From the NCBI RefSeq assembly GCF_050908995.1, contig NC_135119.1, forward strand, positions 20,923,001-20,987,000: a stretch of DNA of 64,000 bases, read 5' to 3'. The stretch is from Andrena cerasifolii (taxonomy: Eukaryota > Arthropoda > Insecta > Hymenoptera > Andrenidae). The position numbers and the translations under genes were made by a program. Numbering within the stretch: the stretch's first letter is position 1; every line of letters begins with the position of its first letter. Positions 32,731 to 44,573 of this stretch are shown here, in pieces. Under the pieces are notes generated by a model, which did not search any database, was not told where the DNA came from, and saw only the letters and a list, made by a program, of their open reading frames with translations.

Positions 32731-35700
32731 CCCTTTGATAATCCTGTATAAATGCCCGCGAGGAATTGTTTTTTCAGAGCGTGATTTAGCCCCCTCTCCG
32801 AGCGGGGGTTGCGTTTAAACGTTTCGCGTGCGCTACTGTCGTCTTCCCCTCGTTCTTTTGGCTTCGTGGAGATATTTGACCGATCTTTTTCGGAGAGTGG
32901 CGATGAAAATATTCCTTCGTTACTAATTCTGAGGGAAGACTGTTTTTTATTTGTAACTAAACTGAGGATTTTATGTATATATAGATAATCGAAGCGTAAA
33001 ATGATGCTGTGACTGGATTTCTCCTTAATTCTGTCCCGTGATAATTTGTAAGTTATAATATTAAAAATTATCTGAAATCATTCCCTACGCAAATTATCTT
33101 TGTAAAAAGAAGTGAGATCCCCATAAAAAAACTTCGAAAAAGTAAAAAAAATTACGCCAAGTACATGAAATCAAATAAATCACAAAAGAATAGAAGATAA
33201 TAATAATTAGCATATAAAAACAAGATGTGAAATCAAAATGAGCTGCAAGTAACACAACTACATATACACAGCTAAAATCCTGTGTTCATACATTCCATTA
33301 CCCATATCGCGGACATTTTAATAATGCGAAGATAAAATGTAACATCTAGACATTTGCCTAGATGTCCGCGGCCTGGAAGTCATATACTTGGCGTGGATTA
33401 ATTATTACTAAACAATCTCATACGTGTTGATATAAGATCAAAGGTCCATAAATAAGAAATTCATGCTCCTCGAAAAAAAAGCCACAGAAGATTAATTCTA
33501 AGTTTCTTTTCCTACGCAACTGAATCTCACTCAGTGCTTCTTCAGACTACTCTAGAATCTCAAAAATGAACAGATTTCAGCTAACGTTGCTGCTACTTTA
33601 TTAACTGTTTTTATACGGGGAAATTGTATGGAATTGTCCAAACGCTACAAGGGGCCACGGTGAAATTTCCGCGATTTCTTGCAATTGACGGTCGCTGGAA
33701 GTCGTGCACATGTGTCGGGCGGCCTGACGTATGGAAATATTTCAGGATGTCGTCGAACGACACAGCCCGATCATTCAGCACGGTCCTCGAAAGTGAGTAT
33801 TTGCCACCGATCGAATTTTCCTGGGACAACCCTCCCCGTCGTTTCCCTTGAACTTTACGAGCCTCGAATTGTCCGATAGAATCCCGTCACAGCGTCGAGC
33901 AACCGCCGTCGAACGAACGGTTACCAAAATATTTCTTTACGGCCAGGGGAATTAGAGACGACGAATCGTCGCAATTCCGTACGTTCTGACCTGACCATTT
34001 TTCGTTCCTCTTCCCTTCTTGGCGATCAACGTAAGAGGGCTCTTCTTTTTTGCGAGGCATCTTGAGCATTGACGTTAAAGATTAGGAAGAAAGGGGCTAG
34101 TCTTGAAGCTAATATTAGGTGACAGCTAAGTATTATGAGTTTTATTAATATTTCGAGAATTTTTGATATTTAAAAAAATATTCTGTCGCATGGCAAAACA
34201 ATTCAAATTGTTTAGTTTTTTAATCTCCTATTAACTCAATCTCCATAAATATTTTACACGCTGTATGCAACTGAGATATGAAATGCATGCGATAGAGAGG
34301 GATATATGAAAACAATAAGGTAAAGCTTTTTTTAATAGATTGTAGATAGGTGTACCATGGAACTAAAAAATTATTTTCTCGTTTAAGGAGGCTAACCCGG
34401 TTCTCCTAAATTTCAATGCACTCATTGCGGAGAATGAATGCCAACCGTTCGACGCTAATTCACCCCCAGGCTTGATTGCGTTTTCGTCTGCCATCATTTT
34501 TTTTTTTTTGTAAGAACAGTGGTCTGAGCCGTCGAACTGCTTTTTTATACGCGCGTTCGGGTCGATGTTAACTTTTCCAGCAATTTGGTTTCTTAACATT
34601 TCGCAGCGAGAATACCTGTGGGTGGGTAAACATAGAGGGTGGGAAGCTTTCCCCCTTGGCTCTCCTTTATTTTGCCCATCTAACTCTATCCCGTATCAAT
34701 CGACGACACTCACACCAGCCCCGCGCCAAAGCAAACCGTGGACCGATCTCCGTGTATTCCATCCACCGCCCCCTGACGTAAAAGTAAACACGGATATATT
34801 CAGCAACGGCCATCGACGTTGGGTTGGTCGGCGCGCAACGTGTCCAGGGTAATATATCAATGGCTAATAAAATATGATGGGCACCCTCTTTTCCCGTGCA
34901 TTGGAAAATCCTCACCTTTTCTCTGCTGGACGCTAGAGGAAGGAGAAACCAGGGGCTGGAAAATATGGCCGGCGACAGGTGCGGGGAACAACAGTTTCTC
35001 GATATTCCAAGCAATCGAAATGCTCGCGAGAATGTGGAGCTGCAGGCTGGATACCTTAGAGCGTGAAAACCCTCCCCGTTGCCTTTGTTGTGTAGCGCAA
35101 TAAAGTCATGAGGCCGCTGGATGTAACTATTGTAGGAATGGGGACATAGAGGGTGCAGTGGAAATAGGTACTTTTTTTCACAAATATATTGGTCGAGTGT
35201 TAGGAGCCCTTTTTGAGTAATGTAATAAATTCACGAAAGGGTGTTGATTAGTTTCGTAGGAATCACGTCCTGTCTCGGTTTTAGTAAACTATTATATAAA
35301 ATTAGAAGTATTCATGAAATATATTAATAGTTATATATGGGGATATTTTGAAATTTATTATAAAATATCAGAATTGATTTAAGGCATCGCATTTTTCGTA
35401 AAAATTAGGGAAGCTTTTACTAATTTTTTTTTAGAAATTAAGAAACATTATTCTTACTTGTGTAGAAGAATATTCATTGAAGTGTAATAGAGTGGAGTGA
35501 TTTTTATAGAAACGTTTTTGTTTAATTCAACAATATCAAAAACCTCGTCGTGTAGAGTGATGATTACCAGTGAAAGCGTTGCAAGTACTGTAATTCTTCC
35601 CATCGATAGCACACAGTCGGAATTCACCGTGTTTATAAAAATTTCACGCTCATCGATCACCGAGCCAGAGCGTTATATCGACATTTCTATATCTCGGATG

Positions 35701-35932
35701 TGAATTGATAGAAACTTTTCTGATGCATCAAGAAGATTGTGAATGATTATTTGGAAAAGTGTGGTCTTAGAGTTGTTTCTTGTGAATCATCTTAGTTTTT
35801 ACAAGCTGGATCCATGTAAAAAAGATTATACAGTCAGAGTACCTAATGATAACAATACGATGACAGAATAAATATTCTGTCTTAAATAAGAATACCTTTT
35901 ATTTCCTGATATTTGAAGAATTCTCCGTTCTA
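32731..35932 (+). other. intron sequence, no gene called
   Basis: Mainly AT-rich, with GC-richer stretches at 33640-34050 and 34600-35050 where frames of 60-115 codons overlap on both strands without known motifs. At 35454-35703 two 68-codon frames oppose each other, one per strand; neither is recognisable. Confidence 0.45.
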
Positions 35933-36062
35933 ACTTATTTACTAATTTACTAATTTACTAATTTACTAATTTACTAATTTACTAATTTACTAATTTACTA
36001 ATTTACTAATTTACTAATTTACTAATTTACCTATTTACTAATTTACCAATTTACTAATTTAC
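35933..36062. repeat. 8-bp tandem array (ACTAATTT)n, about 16 units
   Basis: Tandem ACTAATTT units. The first is ACTTATTT; ACCTATTT and ACCAATTT variants appear near the right end. Confidence 0.95.
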
Positions 36063-37514
36063 AAAAAAAAGAAGGATTTATCTTCTCGTTTATTGTATAG
36101 CTAACAAACAATCTAGTAGATCACATCAAATTCTTAAAATTCCACTTCCTACTCCCTTCGTTCCACCCCTTCAATCCCATCCAAACCCTAACACGCCAGA
36201 CGCAGTATCGCAAGCTCGCAAACTCTTTCTCCCTCAAATGAAGAAGCGCAGCATGTTCCGCGCGAAGTGTATTCAAAACGAGCAGGAACAGTGTAACCAG
36301 AGCGATCGCTGATACACGGGACTGAATCAGAATGAAAACTCCGCGGCGGCAGGCGCGCGCCACCGCGGCCGCGGGGCGCGTCCCCGGAATTCCAGAATTA
36401 TTCGCTGGGAGCGATGCCGACGACTGCGTGCGAATTCGCCAAGTAATCAGGAGGTGAGCTGCGAAACGCGCCGACTACAAATTCCAGCTTTCTTCCGGCA
36501 GCCTCTTTACACACGCGCGAAACTACCACCACAATGCACGAATATTTCTGTCCCGTGTTCACGCTTGCACGTGGCCTGGTTCGGGCGGATGCAGGGGGCC
36601 CTCCCCGTCTATGTGCAGCAAGGCGGTAGCGAGAGGGTGGCGCCAGAGGGGCGAAGGCAGAGGCGCATCGTGCGCGGCACAGCAATTCAGACTCGAAAGC
36701 TTCCAAACATCTTCAATATAAGTTAGGCAACTGTACTTAGGTTACCTTCGTAACCAGGGCTGCATACGAAACAGTCCACGAATAGTTGGGAGGCATTCCC
36801 TTATTGCGAATATCAGGTAACTCCCTGCCCCCGTCCCTCCCCTATCGTCGCGCCTTAAATTAACTCTCAAATTAGGTAGACGATAACGAGGCTGCACGAT
36901 ACCAGACGCGCGCGAGCTTCAGAAACCAGGTCGAAGATGCGCCTCCCTCACCTCGCGATCGAATCCCTCGTAGGAATTCTGTCAGGAAGGGGGCGAATTT
37001 AATATTGCCCACCCCTCGCACTTGTTTCATTGGGGGGCCGGCTTTTAAACGGGTCGTTTTCTTGGCGATTTTAATTGTGATAGTTTGGTGGTAGTTTTGG
37101 AGATTGGATGTTGGATCGTGGGTGTTGAATAGTGTGGTTTAACTGTGCCTGTGGGGGTGACATAGTTGTTACGTAAGCGGTAGGGTGCGACCAAATTGGC
37201 AACGATTGGGAGGGTTGGTGGAATTTATCTGTTGGTCGAGTGAACTGATACTGAAGACTCTTTTACTGCTTGAGTTGGTTGGGGACTTGTGTAACCTGTG
37301 AAATATGTTTCCTCTGTGAAATCGGGGAATATGTAGTAAATTAATGCAGTACTCTTGTATTCTTAATGTATTTTTTAAGATGATATTACCTAAGTAGTTA
37401 TAAACTATCAGGTTACTTTATTCAATTTAATAAATATTCTAAGGGATGTCCCTCAACAGTGACGTATATTTCTTGAAATATTTAGAAGGTTGAACATTTT
37501 ATTATCAGTGGAGT
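36063..37514 (+). other. intron; GC-rich patch and G/T-rich patch
   Basis: 36340-36700 is GC-rich with 90-102 codon frames on both strands and no motif. 37030-37320 is conspicuously G/T-rich and C-poor on the plus strand. No gene called. Confidence 0.45.
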
Positions 37515-37606
37515 TGAAATACTTTTAAAGTGTACACTCCTTAAAACACTTCGTCAGATTTGAAATACTTTTAAAGTGTACACTCCTTAAAACACTTCGT
37601 CAGATT
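37515..37606. repeat. 46-bp perfect tandem duplication
   Basis: The 46-bp unit TGAAATACTTTTAAAGTGTA ... CGTCAGATT occurs twice without differences (37515-37560, 37561-37606), so the duplication is recent or maintained. Each unit includes the short palindrome-like TTTTAAAGTGTACACT. Confidence 0.95.
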
Positions 37607-40600
37607 CGGCTACTTTACCCTATGCAACAAAGTGAACATAAGCTCTGACTAAATGGCTGTATAAATTCGCCAATTATTTCGTCACACGCTGTTGCTGCAG
37701 ATACGTTCCTCCCTAATGGCATTAATTCCTTTTCAAATCTCGCGACTGTCCGATCAGTCTCGATACACACAGGACACCTCTGCCACGTCGAAACCCAGCT
37801 CCGATGATGTCCCATGTGATGAGTTCATTAAGTTTGATGCCCAAACCACCTCATTACTAACGAATCGATTTAATCATCGTAATATCACACTGTGCTGCGC
37901 GCAGCCGTCATCGCTCTCAAGAGTGATATCAAGATCGATCTCATATGCATCGGGAATTATTCCGTCGTTATGCGGGGATCGTTTCAAATTCCGCGAAGAA
38001 CCTGCTGAAACGCGGCGTTGCCACAGTGGTGTCGATGTATCGAATTAATTGGACAAGTTCGATTAGTGTAAGTAAGACACTCTGTTCTGTTAAATTTATA
38101 ATCCGGGCGCTTGCATTAATCATAGGTACATACCTAAGTAATGAAATTTAATATTTGATGGACCTCGTGACTGTTTCGATTTCATAGTTGGTGAAATAAT
38201 TGTTTGGTTACCAGTCGTAGAACTTGTGATTATTTATGGGCGATTAATCATTCCATGACTTACCATTCTGTTATTTTAATTGTCAAAGTGGGAGATTACT
38301 TATTTTCGTTAGAGTTCACATTAGTAAGTACTGTGCTTCGCGACGAAATTGAAACTAAATAAGCGTGAAAGGAAATAATTTTTGGGGGAGTTATGATTAC
38401 AAAATAAAAGTAAAAAGCATCTGCTGTCGTATACATAGTATTCTTGTTATTGTTCATATTTCCGATTCACTTTTCCCATGGAAAAGCCTTTAATTATTTC
38501 GAGTGGGTACTTAATGAAAATGAAATTGAATAAGGGCAGATTAAATTAATTTGTGCGAAGTAGAATCCTCATGGTTATATTTTTTAAAACAATTTAGATT
38601 CCACATATAACGTTTGCTTATTCGTTAATATAACAAGTAAAATATATACAAAAATAGAAGATATTAAATTACAGTGAATCATAGATACCTATAACGTAGA
38701 TTGAAATTCAATATTATGTTATTCTGTTCCAACATCTCCCGGTTATTAATTACAATTTAGATTCCATTGCGCCGATGCATATTTTATGGTGGAACATGCT
38801 TCAAATATCTGTTACACGAAGCTGCAAACACGCAGCATGTAACATGATGACTTTTGGTCGGGGACCGAAATTGGGTTAGCAAGCCGGTACCATGCGATCG
38901 GAGGTAAATAGCGAAATCAATTTTACAGGTTAGAGGATGAATATATAATAGCGCGATAACGGTAAATTTACGACGCTATCAGATATATTTTCGCAAATCT
39001 TTAAAATGGTTTCCAAGCGATATCGTAACGCGAGATTGCTTTTCAATAATCCAGTACTTACATACGATTAGTCTCACCGTTCTCCATCGCATAGGTCCAT
39101 TTATTGCGCAAACCAATTTCGAATTGTCAATTTCTTTGTTAATATGTGAATCGGTACAATGAAGTTGAATTTTAATAAATTTGAAGGACTCCTTTTCCAC
39201 CAGTGGCCACAGACTATTTACGTCTATCTATTATTCTATCTATTTCTATCGTTAAAAGAATCCTTCATTTCCCAAAAGCTGCTACTATCAGAAAACCGTC
39301 ACTTTGGTATCACAATTTTCACGCGAAGCTTCGGAACAACTACCCAAAACGGGGACTAGCATCGAGCTACGGTACAGTGGCCAATATAGCAATAAACAAA
39401 CACGATTTCCCGTGCAATCCCAGAATAGGTCTGAAACTGTTCAATTTACAATTACGCTGCAATTGCATGCGATCCAATATAACTGTCCACCAAGTAGCAA
39501 TCAGAAATGGGAGGTACACGTATACACATCGGCTATTACTTGGAACGAGTCACCATTTCCACGGCCGACTAAGAGGACGAAGGGAAATAGCGGTTCGAAC
39601 GCAACGAGACGATATTTTTCAACAATCCGTGAGCAAACAGACGACGCATCGGCGCACGCCGCCATCTGGACCCTGTGTTTCCACAGACGACGCGGAGGCA
39701 AACTTTGCGGGCCCCGCAATGCTGCAAGCTGTTCGCAATGACAGTGGTTTCGTGGATAATTATAATAGTTTACACTTTACCGAGCCACCTCCGCGCTGCG
39801 TCACAGTGGCTGCACTCCTGCCTTTCGTTCCCTCCTCTGCCTCCTCGCGACTTGCAGCCCCGTGCACACACCGCGCGCGGGCAACACAGCTGCTGTATAC
39901 TCACATTTGCACGGCTCTGTAAATTCACATTACAATGACAGCAGCCAGGCACGGTATTGTCCCAGCGCGGCCGAAATTCTTGGCGCTAAACGATCACGAA
40001 GCATCGTTTCCCTCGTCCGGCTGGAAGAAGCTGGCACCGGTCGCGAGGCTTGCCCCTGACGAGCCGCGAGGAGCATTCGAAATCATCAGCTGAGGGGAGA
40101 GCGAGAAACGTGGCGCTGACCTGGCGCAATAATTTCCCAACCAACGCTCGAGCAGGAGCTATGATAGCCGGCTAACTATAAAATATTAATGCGTCGGGGA
40201 GCTGGGATTTCCGCAGTGTCGTATCAAATCTGCGGCTGAGAGCTTGCCGGGGACCGTTTCTGTTCATTTGCCGGTGATTAATCGGCGGGAAGGCGCGAGT
40301 TCTTTCGCGGAATTGCTATCGACTTCGCCCCGGATATTGTTGGTTTAGGCGGGCCGCTGCTGGTGCATCGGAGGTTTTCAGGTTGAAATGGGGTTTATGT
40401 TGTTTCTCACGTTTCGCCGGGAGCTTGGGGGACGATGAATGGGAATGCTCCGTGGCGAGGTTCGCTCATCAGATTACAGGACATTTGACTTTTCCTTTTT
40501 CTGCCGGGAATATAGGAAAATTCTTGAGCAGTAGGTATGGTTACAGAGAGAAAGTGGGGTGGAAAAGTAAGTGCATATTTCTTTACAAAGTTATCTTTTA

Positions 40601-40664
40601 CCTCGGCAATTGTCTTTTATTCAGTCGTGACTGGATTTCATTATTATAGCGCATTTTTTCTGTG
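37607..40664 (+). other. intron sequence, no gene called
   Basis: Two opposed frames at 37615-38048 (118 codons plus, 66 minus) and overlapping frames at 39203-39938 (up to 239 codons plus) have no recognisable domain. 39540-40380 is GC-rich. 38150-39000 is AT-rich. No exon structure was supported. Confidence 0.45.
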
Positions 40665-41234
40665 TCCTTACTAATATATAAAAGTGCAACATTGTCTGTT
40701 TGTTTGTCCTTCTTTCGCGCCTAAACGGCTGAACGGATTTCAATGAAATTTGGAATATACTGATATTTTGGCAAATCGCTGATTTCGGGAATTTCGCGAT
40801 TTTCGACCTTATTCTGCGATCTTTAAGCGTTTATAGCTCAGAGCAACGTTAACCGATTTTGATGCAATTTTAGGTACATATGTAACTTACTTCAATCTAC
40901 AAACGGGTTTTTTGAATTTTCATTACAGGCTCACAAAAAAAAGTTAAAGAATCGACCTTTACAATTTTTTTTTCTATTCCGACCAAATGCATTTTTTTCA
41001 AAACGGCGAAACACGTCACTTAGCAAACTAATCCTTCTAGCTTCTAAAAAAAACTCATGTCGTTTGGACCAATTCTAAAAAAGTTATGCGATTTTAAAAC
41101 CGTCCAAATACTTTTTTTACTCACTGTACATTATATACGTCCTAGATTAGATTATAGGCTATTTTTTAAAGTTTTTTTTATTTTGGAAACATCATAAATA
41201 ATTCCCGGTTGAAACCGGGTATCGGGTCAGCTAG
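40665..41234 (+). mobile_element. non-autonomous Helitron
   Basis: The left part reads TCCTTACTAATATATAAAAG and then CGCCTAAACGGCTGAACGGA, text typical of non-autonomous insect Helitrons. The right end has the hairpin CCCGGTTGAAACCGGG (41204-41219), then 11 nt, then CTAG followed by T (41231-41235), the classical Helitron 3' terminus. The 5' TC is at 40665-40666, but the preceding base is G rather than A, so the left border is less certain. No Rep/helicase coding is present. A segment related to the TA-type MITE of 72-503 lies inside at 40868-41126. Confidence 0.8.
40868..41126. mobile_element. truncated TA-type MITE inside the Helitron
   Basis: From GTAACTTACTTCAATCTACA to TACTCACTG|TA this matches the centre and right arm of the element at 72-503 (AATCGACCTTTAC, CAAACTAATCCTTCTAG, GTTATGCGATTTTAAAA). 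The left arm is missing. It may have inserted in, or been captured by, the surrounding Helitron. Confidence 0.75.
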
Positions 41235-43160
41235 TATGCTATAAAAATGAAACTAATTTCTAGCCCAGGGCTAATATATCAGAGAAGTCGATAAGCTTTT
41301 GAAATCGACCTCGTATGAATTGATATCGTATAATTTCTAACCACTTTTCATCCGAAATCATTTCCTGCGCGGTTGTAGGTAGGTTCATCCTATTAGGAAA
41401 CACGCCGCGTCACCGATAATTACATTAACTGCAGTGTACCAAAGAACACAACACAAAAGCAATTTTCTACTCCCCTCGCTTTGCAAGAATTTTGTTGAAT
41501 TACGCTACAGGATTCTCGTATGCTACCGAAGCCACACACAGCTTTCCACGCTGTATCGTAACACTATTGTGCGTTCCATCAAAGGAGAATACATCCAGCG
41601 GACTTTGAAAAACGCCATAATAAAAATCCCGGAGCTCTATGCCGCGGACCAAAAGCGTAGCAAACAAGATTTCACCGAGTCCCTCGAAGAGTCTCCGGAG
41701 AATTTTTTATCCAGCCACGAAGAATTAAGATGTCTCGGTAACGTAATTACGAAAGTTTCGCCGCCGCCCGGACGACGTAATATCGGTCCCCGTTCCGTTC
41801 TGCCGCGAGTAATCGGATTAACATAAATAAGCCGTCGCCAATTCGTGGTTTACAGTTATTGCGAGCGCGTACCGACGTTACTGGGCCCCAGCAAAATCGT
41901 TGTTGCTGATTTCGGTTACCCCCCCGCCAGAGGAAAACTATAATATTCCAGGCTTATCTCTCAGATACACGGAGTTGAACACGCTGGCCCGAGTCAAGAA
42001 TATTAAATGGAGCGTGGAGGAGCGCCGAGAATCTCAAATAAATTTTGCGGCGGGTTTATCGTCTGTGAAAATATACCTTCGATTCCTCTCAATTTCACGG
42101 ACCCCCCTGGCGAATCTCCGCGCCTCTACTTTTCCTTTTGTTTTTTTTTCTCTCTATCTTTGCGAATTTTCTTTGTCACGTCGAGCGGATGCACCGCGAT
42201 CCCTCGATAACGCCGTTCCTCCCTTCCCCGCTGCCTTGTCGTTCGAATTGTTCCGGAGACGCGAACAATCGACGTTCGTTCATTTATCGTATCCATTATT
42301 CTCGTTCGCTGTTGTCTGCGCAACCAGACCGTCATGAAATCGCGAAGCGTCACAGTTTATACTCCCTCTCGGTCCTGGCCTGCCCCGGAAACGTCTGCTT
42401 AATAATGTATTAACACTTTCACCGGAACAAGAATTTAAAAAATGACAACGAAAAATATGCAAGCGTGTGCTTCGGCGAGGAAAGCTTCGTGTCAAGCGAA
42501 GTCCGAGCTTGGTTTGTTTTCGTAGTAAACATTCGGCGACTCGCCAGCAATACTTTCGATGCTTTCCAAAAAATTTCAACGGGAAAATACGACAGAACTG
42601 TACACAGAATGCAAATTCCTCGGTGTGGAAACACGCCGACGTCACTCAGAGTGCTCATAACACTAAATATATTTGTATGGGGAGAACTTGGTTTAGGACG
42701 CTGAAGAAAGATCCAGAAGAAAGATCTGAAGAAAATTCCAGAACTTTAGGGGTGTTTGAATATATATTTATACAATACGAAAAGAAAATTTAATTGAAAA
42801 ATTTCGAGTTCATCGCGCCGAAATTCATTAAGGGGACCTTCCGGTCTAGAGCCCCCAAAATAGGTGATGTTTAGGAATTAATTCAAGGAAAACTAGTATA
42901 TAAAATTTAATGGGACTTTTTGCATTGTATTAAGGATGTCTTAAGCTACAGAAATATATTTTCGGAGTCGGTAAAGTCAAGGCTTCAAAAAGTTGATCCA
43001 AATCGGTACATACAACCCCTACAAAGATCCTCAACTGTACCAAGACAGGGCCAGTAAATACATGCGCGTTTTTCGTAGCGAGAGGAAGCAGCAATGCGAT
43101 CGACGGGAGAGTTTGAATCGCTGAGGAATAGAGGAAGAGGACCGGCAAGAAGCAGGGGCA
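41235..43160 (+). other. intron sequence, no gene called
   Basis: Frames of 130 codons (41434-41826, plus) and 145 (41900-42337, plus) lie in moderately GC-rich sequence and are not recognisable. At 42829 a TTAAGGGGACCTTCCGG end marks an old repeat without a visible partner. 42700-43000 is AT-rich. Confidence 0.45.
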
Positions 43161-44200
43161 GAGGCAGGAAGTGGGGCGGCTGAAGAATTCGTCGATTCTA
43201 TCGCGTCCTATCCATTTATCTCCATCAAGTTTTTCTCGGCCTGCCGAAGCGGCCCGTCTCGAAGTTGCGGCGGGCCGAGCGAGCCGCGGGTCCGGGCAGA
43301 GACTGTTTTCCTGTCGGCGAATCCGTACGCATGGCAAATCCGCGGCGAGCACAATGCTTCCGCTGCTTCCTCTTCGGCGGAAAGTTGCGCTGCTGGCCGC
43401 TTTTGCCCCGGCTTCTGGACAACGCGGACGTCGAGGCCTGGCAAAACGTCGACGCGGTTGCCGCTCCCCGACGTCGCCGGGGTCGAGCGACCGACGCGTG
43501 CGAGTTCTCTGTTTTTGCCGGAACTACTTTCCCGGAAGAGCTTCTTGTCTCATTTTTCCCCCGCGCCCGCCGCGCTCGGTGCGCCCGTCTCCTTCCGCTC
43601 TCCATTCCCGCCCTACCGCCGCGGCGTCTCCACTCTTCAGGAACATCGGCGACTTCGGGAAAGTTGTTCAATTCCGAGCCGCTAGTATGACACGAGTGTA
43701 TCCACCGAGCGTCCCACGGAAAAGCACGGGAATGCTTTTTGCCTTCCACCTTCCTGCCGGTGCCCTCCCGCTCCTCCTTCGTCCCCGGCTGGCTGACTCT
43801 TTGCTAGTTTCTTCTTGGTATTTCGAATGCGAGCCGCGTCGCCGTTGACGCGAGAAACTCGACGAAACCGCGCGACGCTTCCAGCACGGGGGCGTGACTT
43901 CTCTTGTAAAGTGTAGGTACTTCGTAATACTTAAAGTATAGTTGCGGCTCCTTCGTGGTCAGGTGGGGCTCTTTCGTGGAGACTACGCGGTCGTTGACTT
44001 CTTCGATTTCATTCGCAGGTTTATTTTTCGGCGTTGGAGATTTTAGCTGTGATTTTTAATATCTGCGGGATCATGAGTTTCTGAATTGGTTTATTGATGT
44101 TCAGGTGGGGATTTTGGGGCGTTCATGTATTACGTGTACCCAGAAGTAATCGCTGTTTATAAAATAGTACACAGTAGAACCTATGTGTATTCCTGATTAG
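43160..44200 (+). other. CpG-rich block with multi-frame open reading
   Basis: 43160-43880 is the most GC/CpG-rich stretch of the window. It is open over 225 codons (43171-43848, plus), 174 codons (43225-43749, minus) and 141 codons (43265-43690, plus). The products are Arg/Ala/Pro/Ser-rich with no domain, and being open in many frames at once argues for composition rather than coding. It could be a regulatory island within the intron. 43900-44200 is G/T-rich on the plus strand. Confidence 0.4.
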
Positions 44201-44202
44201 GG

Positions 44203-44330
44203 CTGGGACTATTCGAATAATTTAATATTCGAATATTTTACAAGTATTCGAATGCTACGAATAAACTTGGAATATTTGAGTATTCGAGTAGTATTCGAAT
44301 ACTAGTGTATTCGAATAGTATGGTGTGAAT
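44203..44330. mobile_element. possible hAT-like MITE remnant
   Basis: GGGCTGGGACTATTCGAATA at the left faces TATTCGAATAGTATGG at the right. The interior consists of repeated TATTCGAAT motifs, a layout seen in small hAT-type MITEs. The ends are imperfect and no 8-bp duplication was found. Confidence 0.4.
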
Positions 44331-44484
44331 TATAAATCACGTTCTTTAGGTTCATTTTTTGACAAGCTTTTATTCAGTTTCAGTTGTGAGTTCGTTAGTT
44401 TGCCAGGGAGTGTTTCTGCATGAAAAACTAAGTCGAAAATATAGAATAAAATTTTCTGATATCACACTTCGTTTTCCAGGATAG

Positions 44485-44573
44485 TGACTTTGAATTTTAG
44501 CCAAATACGCGTGCACCGCGGTACAGCTTTTGGCACCTCAGGGGCACGCATATTTGGCTAAAATTCAAAGTCA
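44485..44573. repeat. hairpin with about 30-bp arms
   Basis: TGACTTTGAATTTTAGCCAA with ATACGCGTGC at the left is mirrored at the right by GCACGCATATTTGGCTAAAA and TTCAAAGTCA, with one mismatch in 30 bp and a loop of about 29 nt. No surrounding element ends were identified. Confidence 0.85.
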
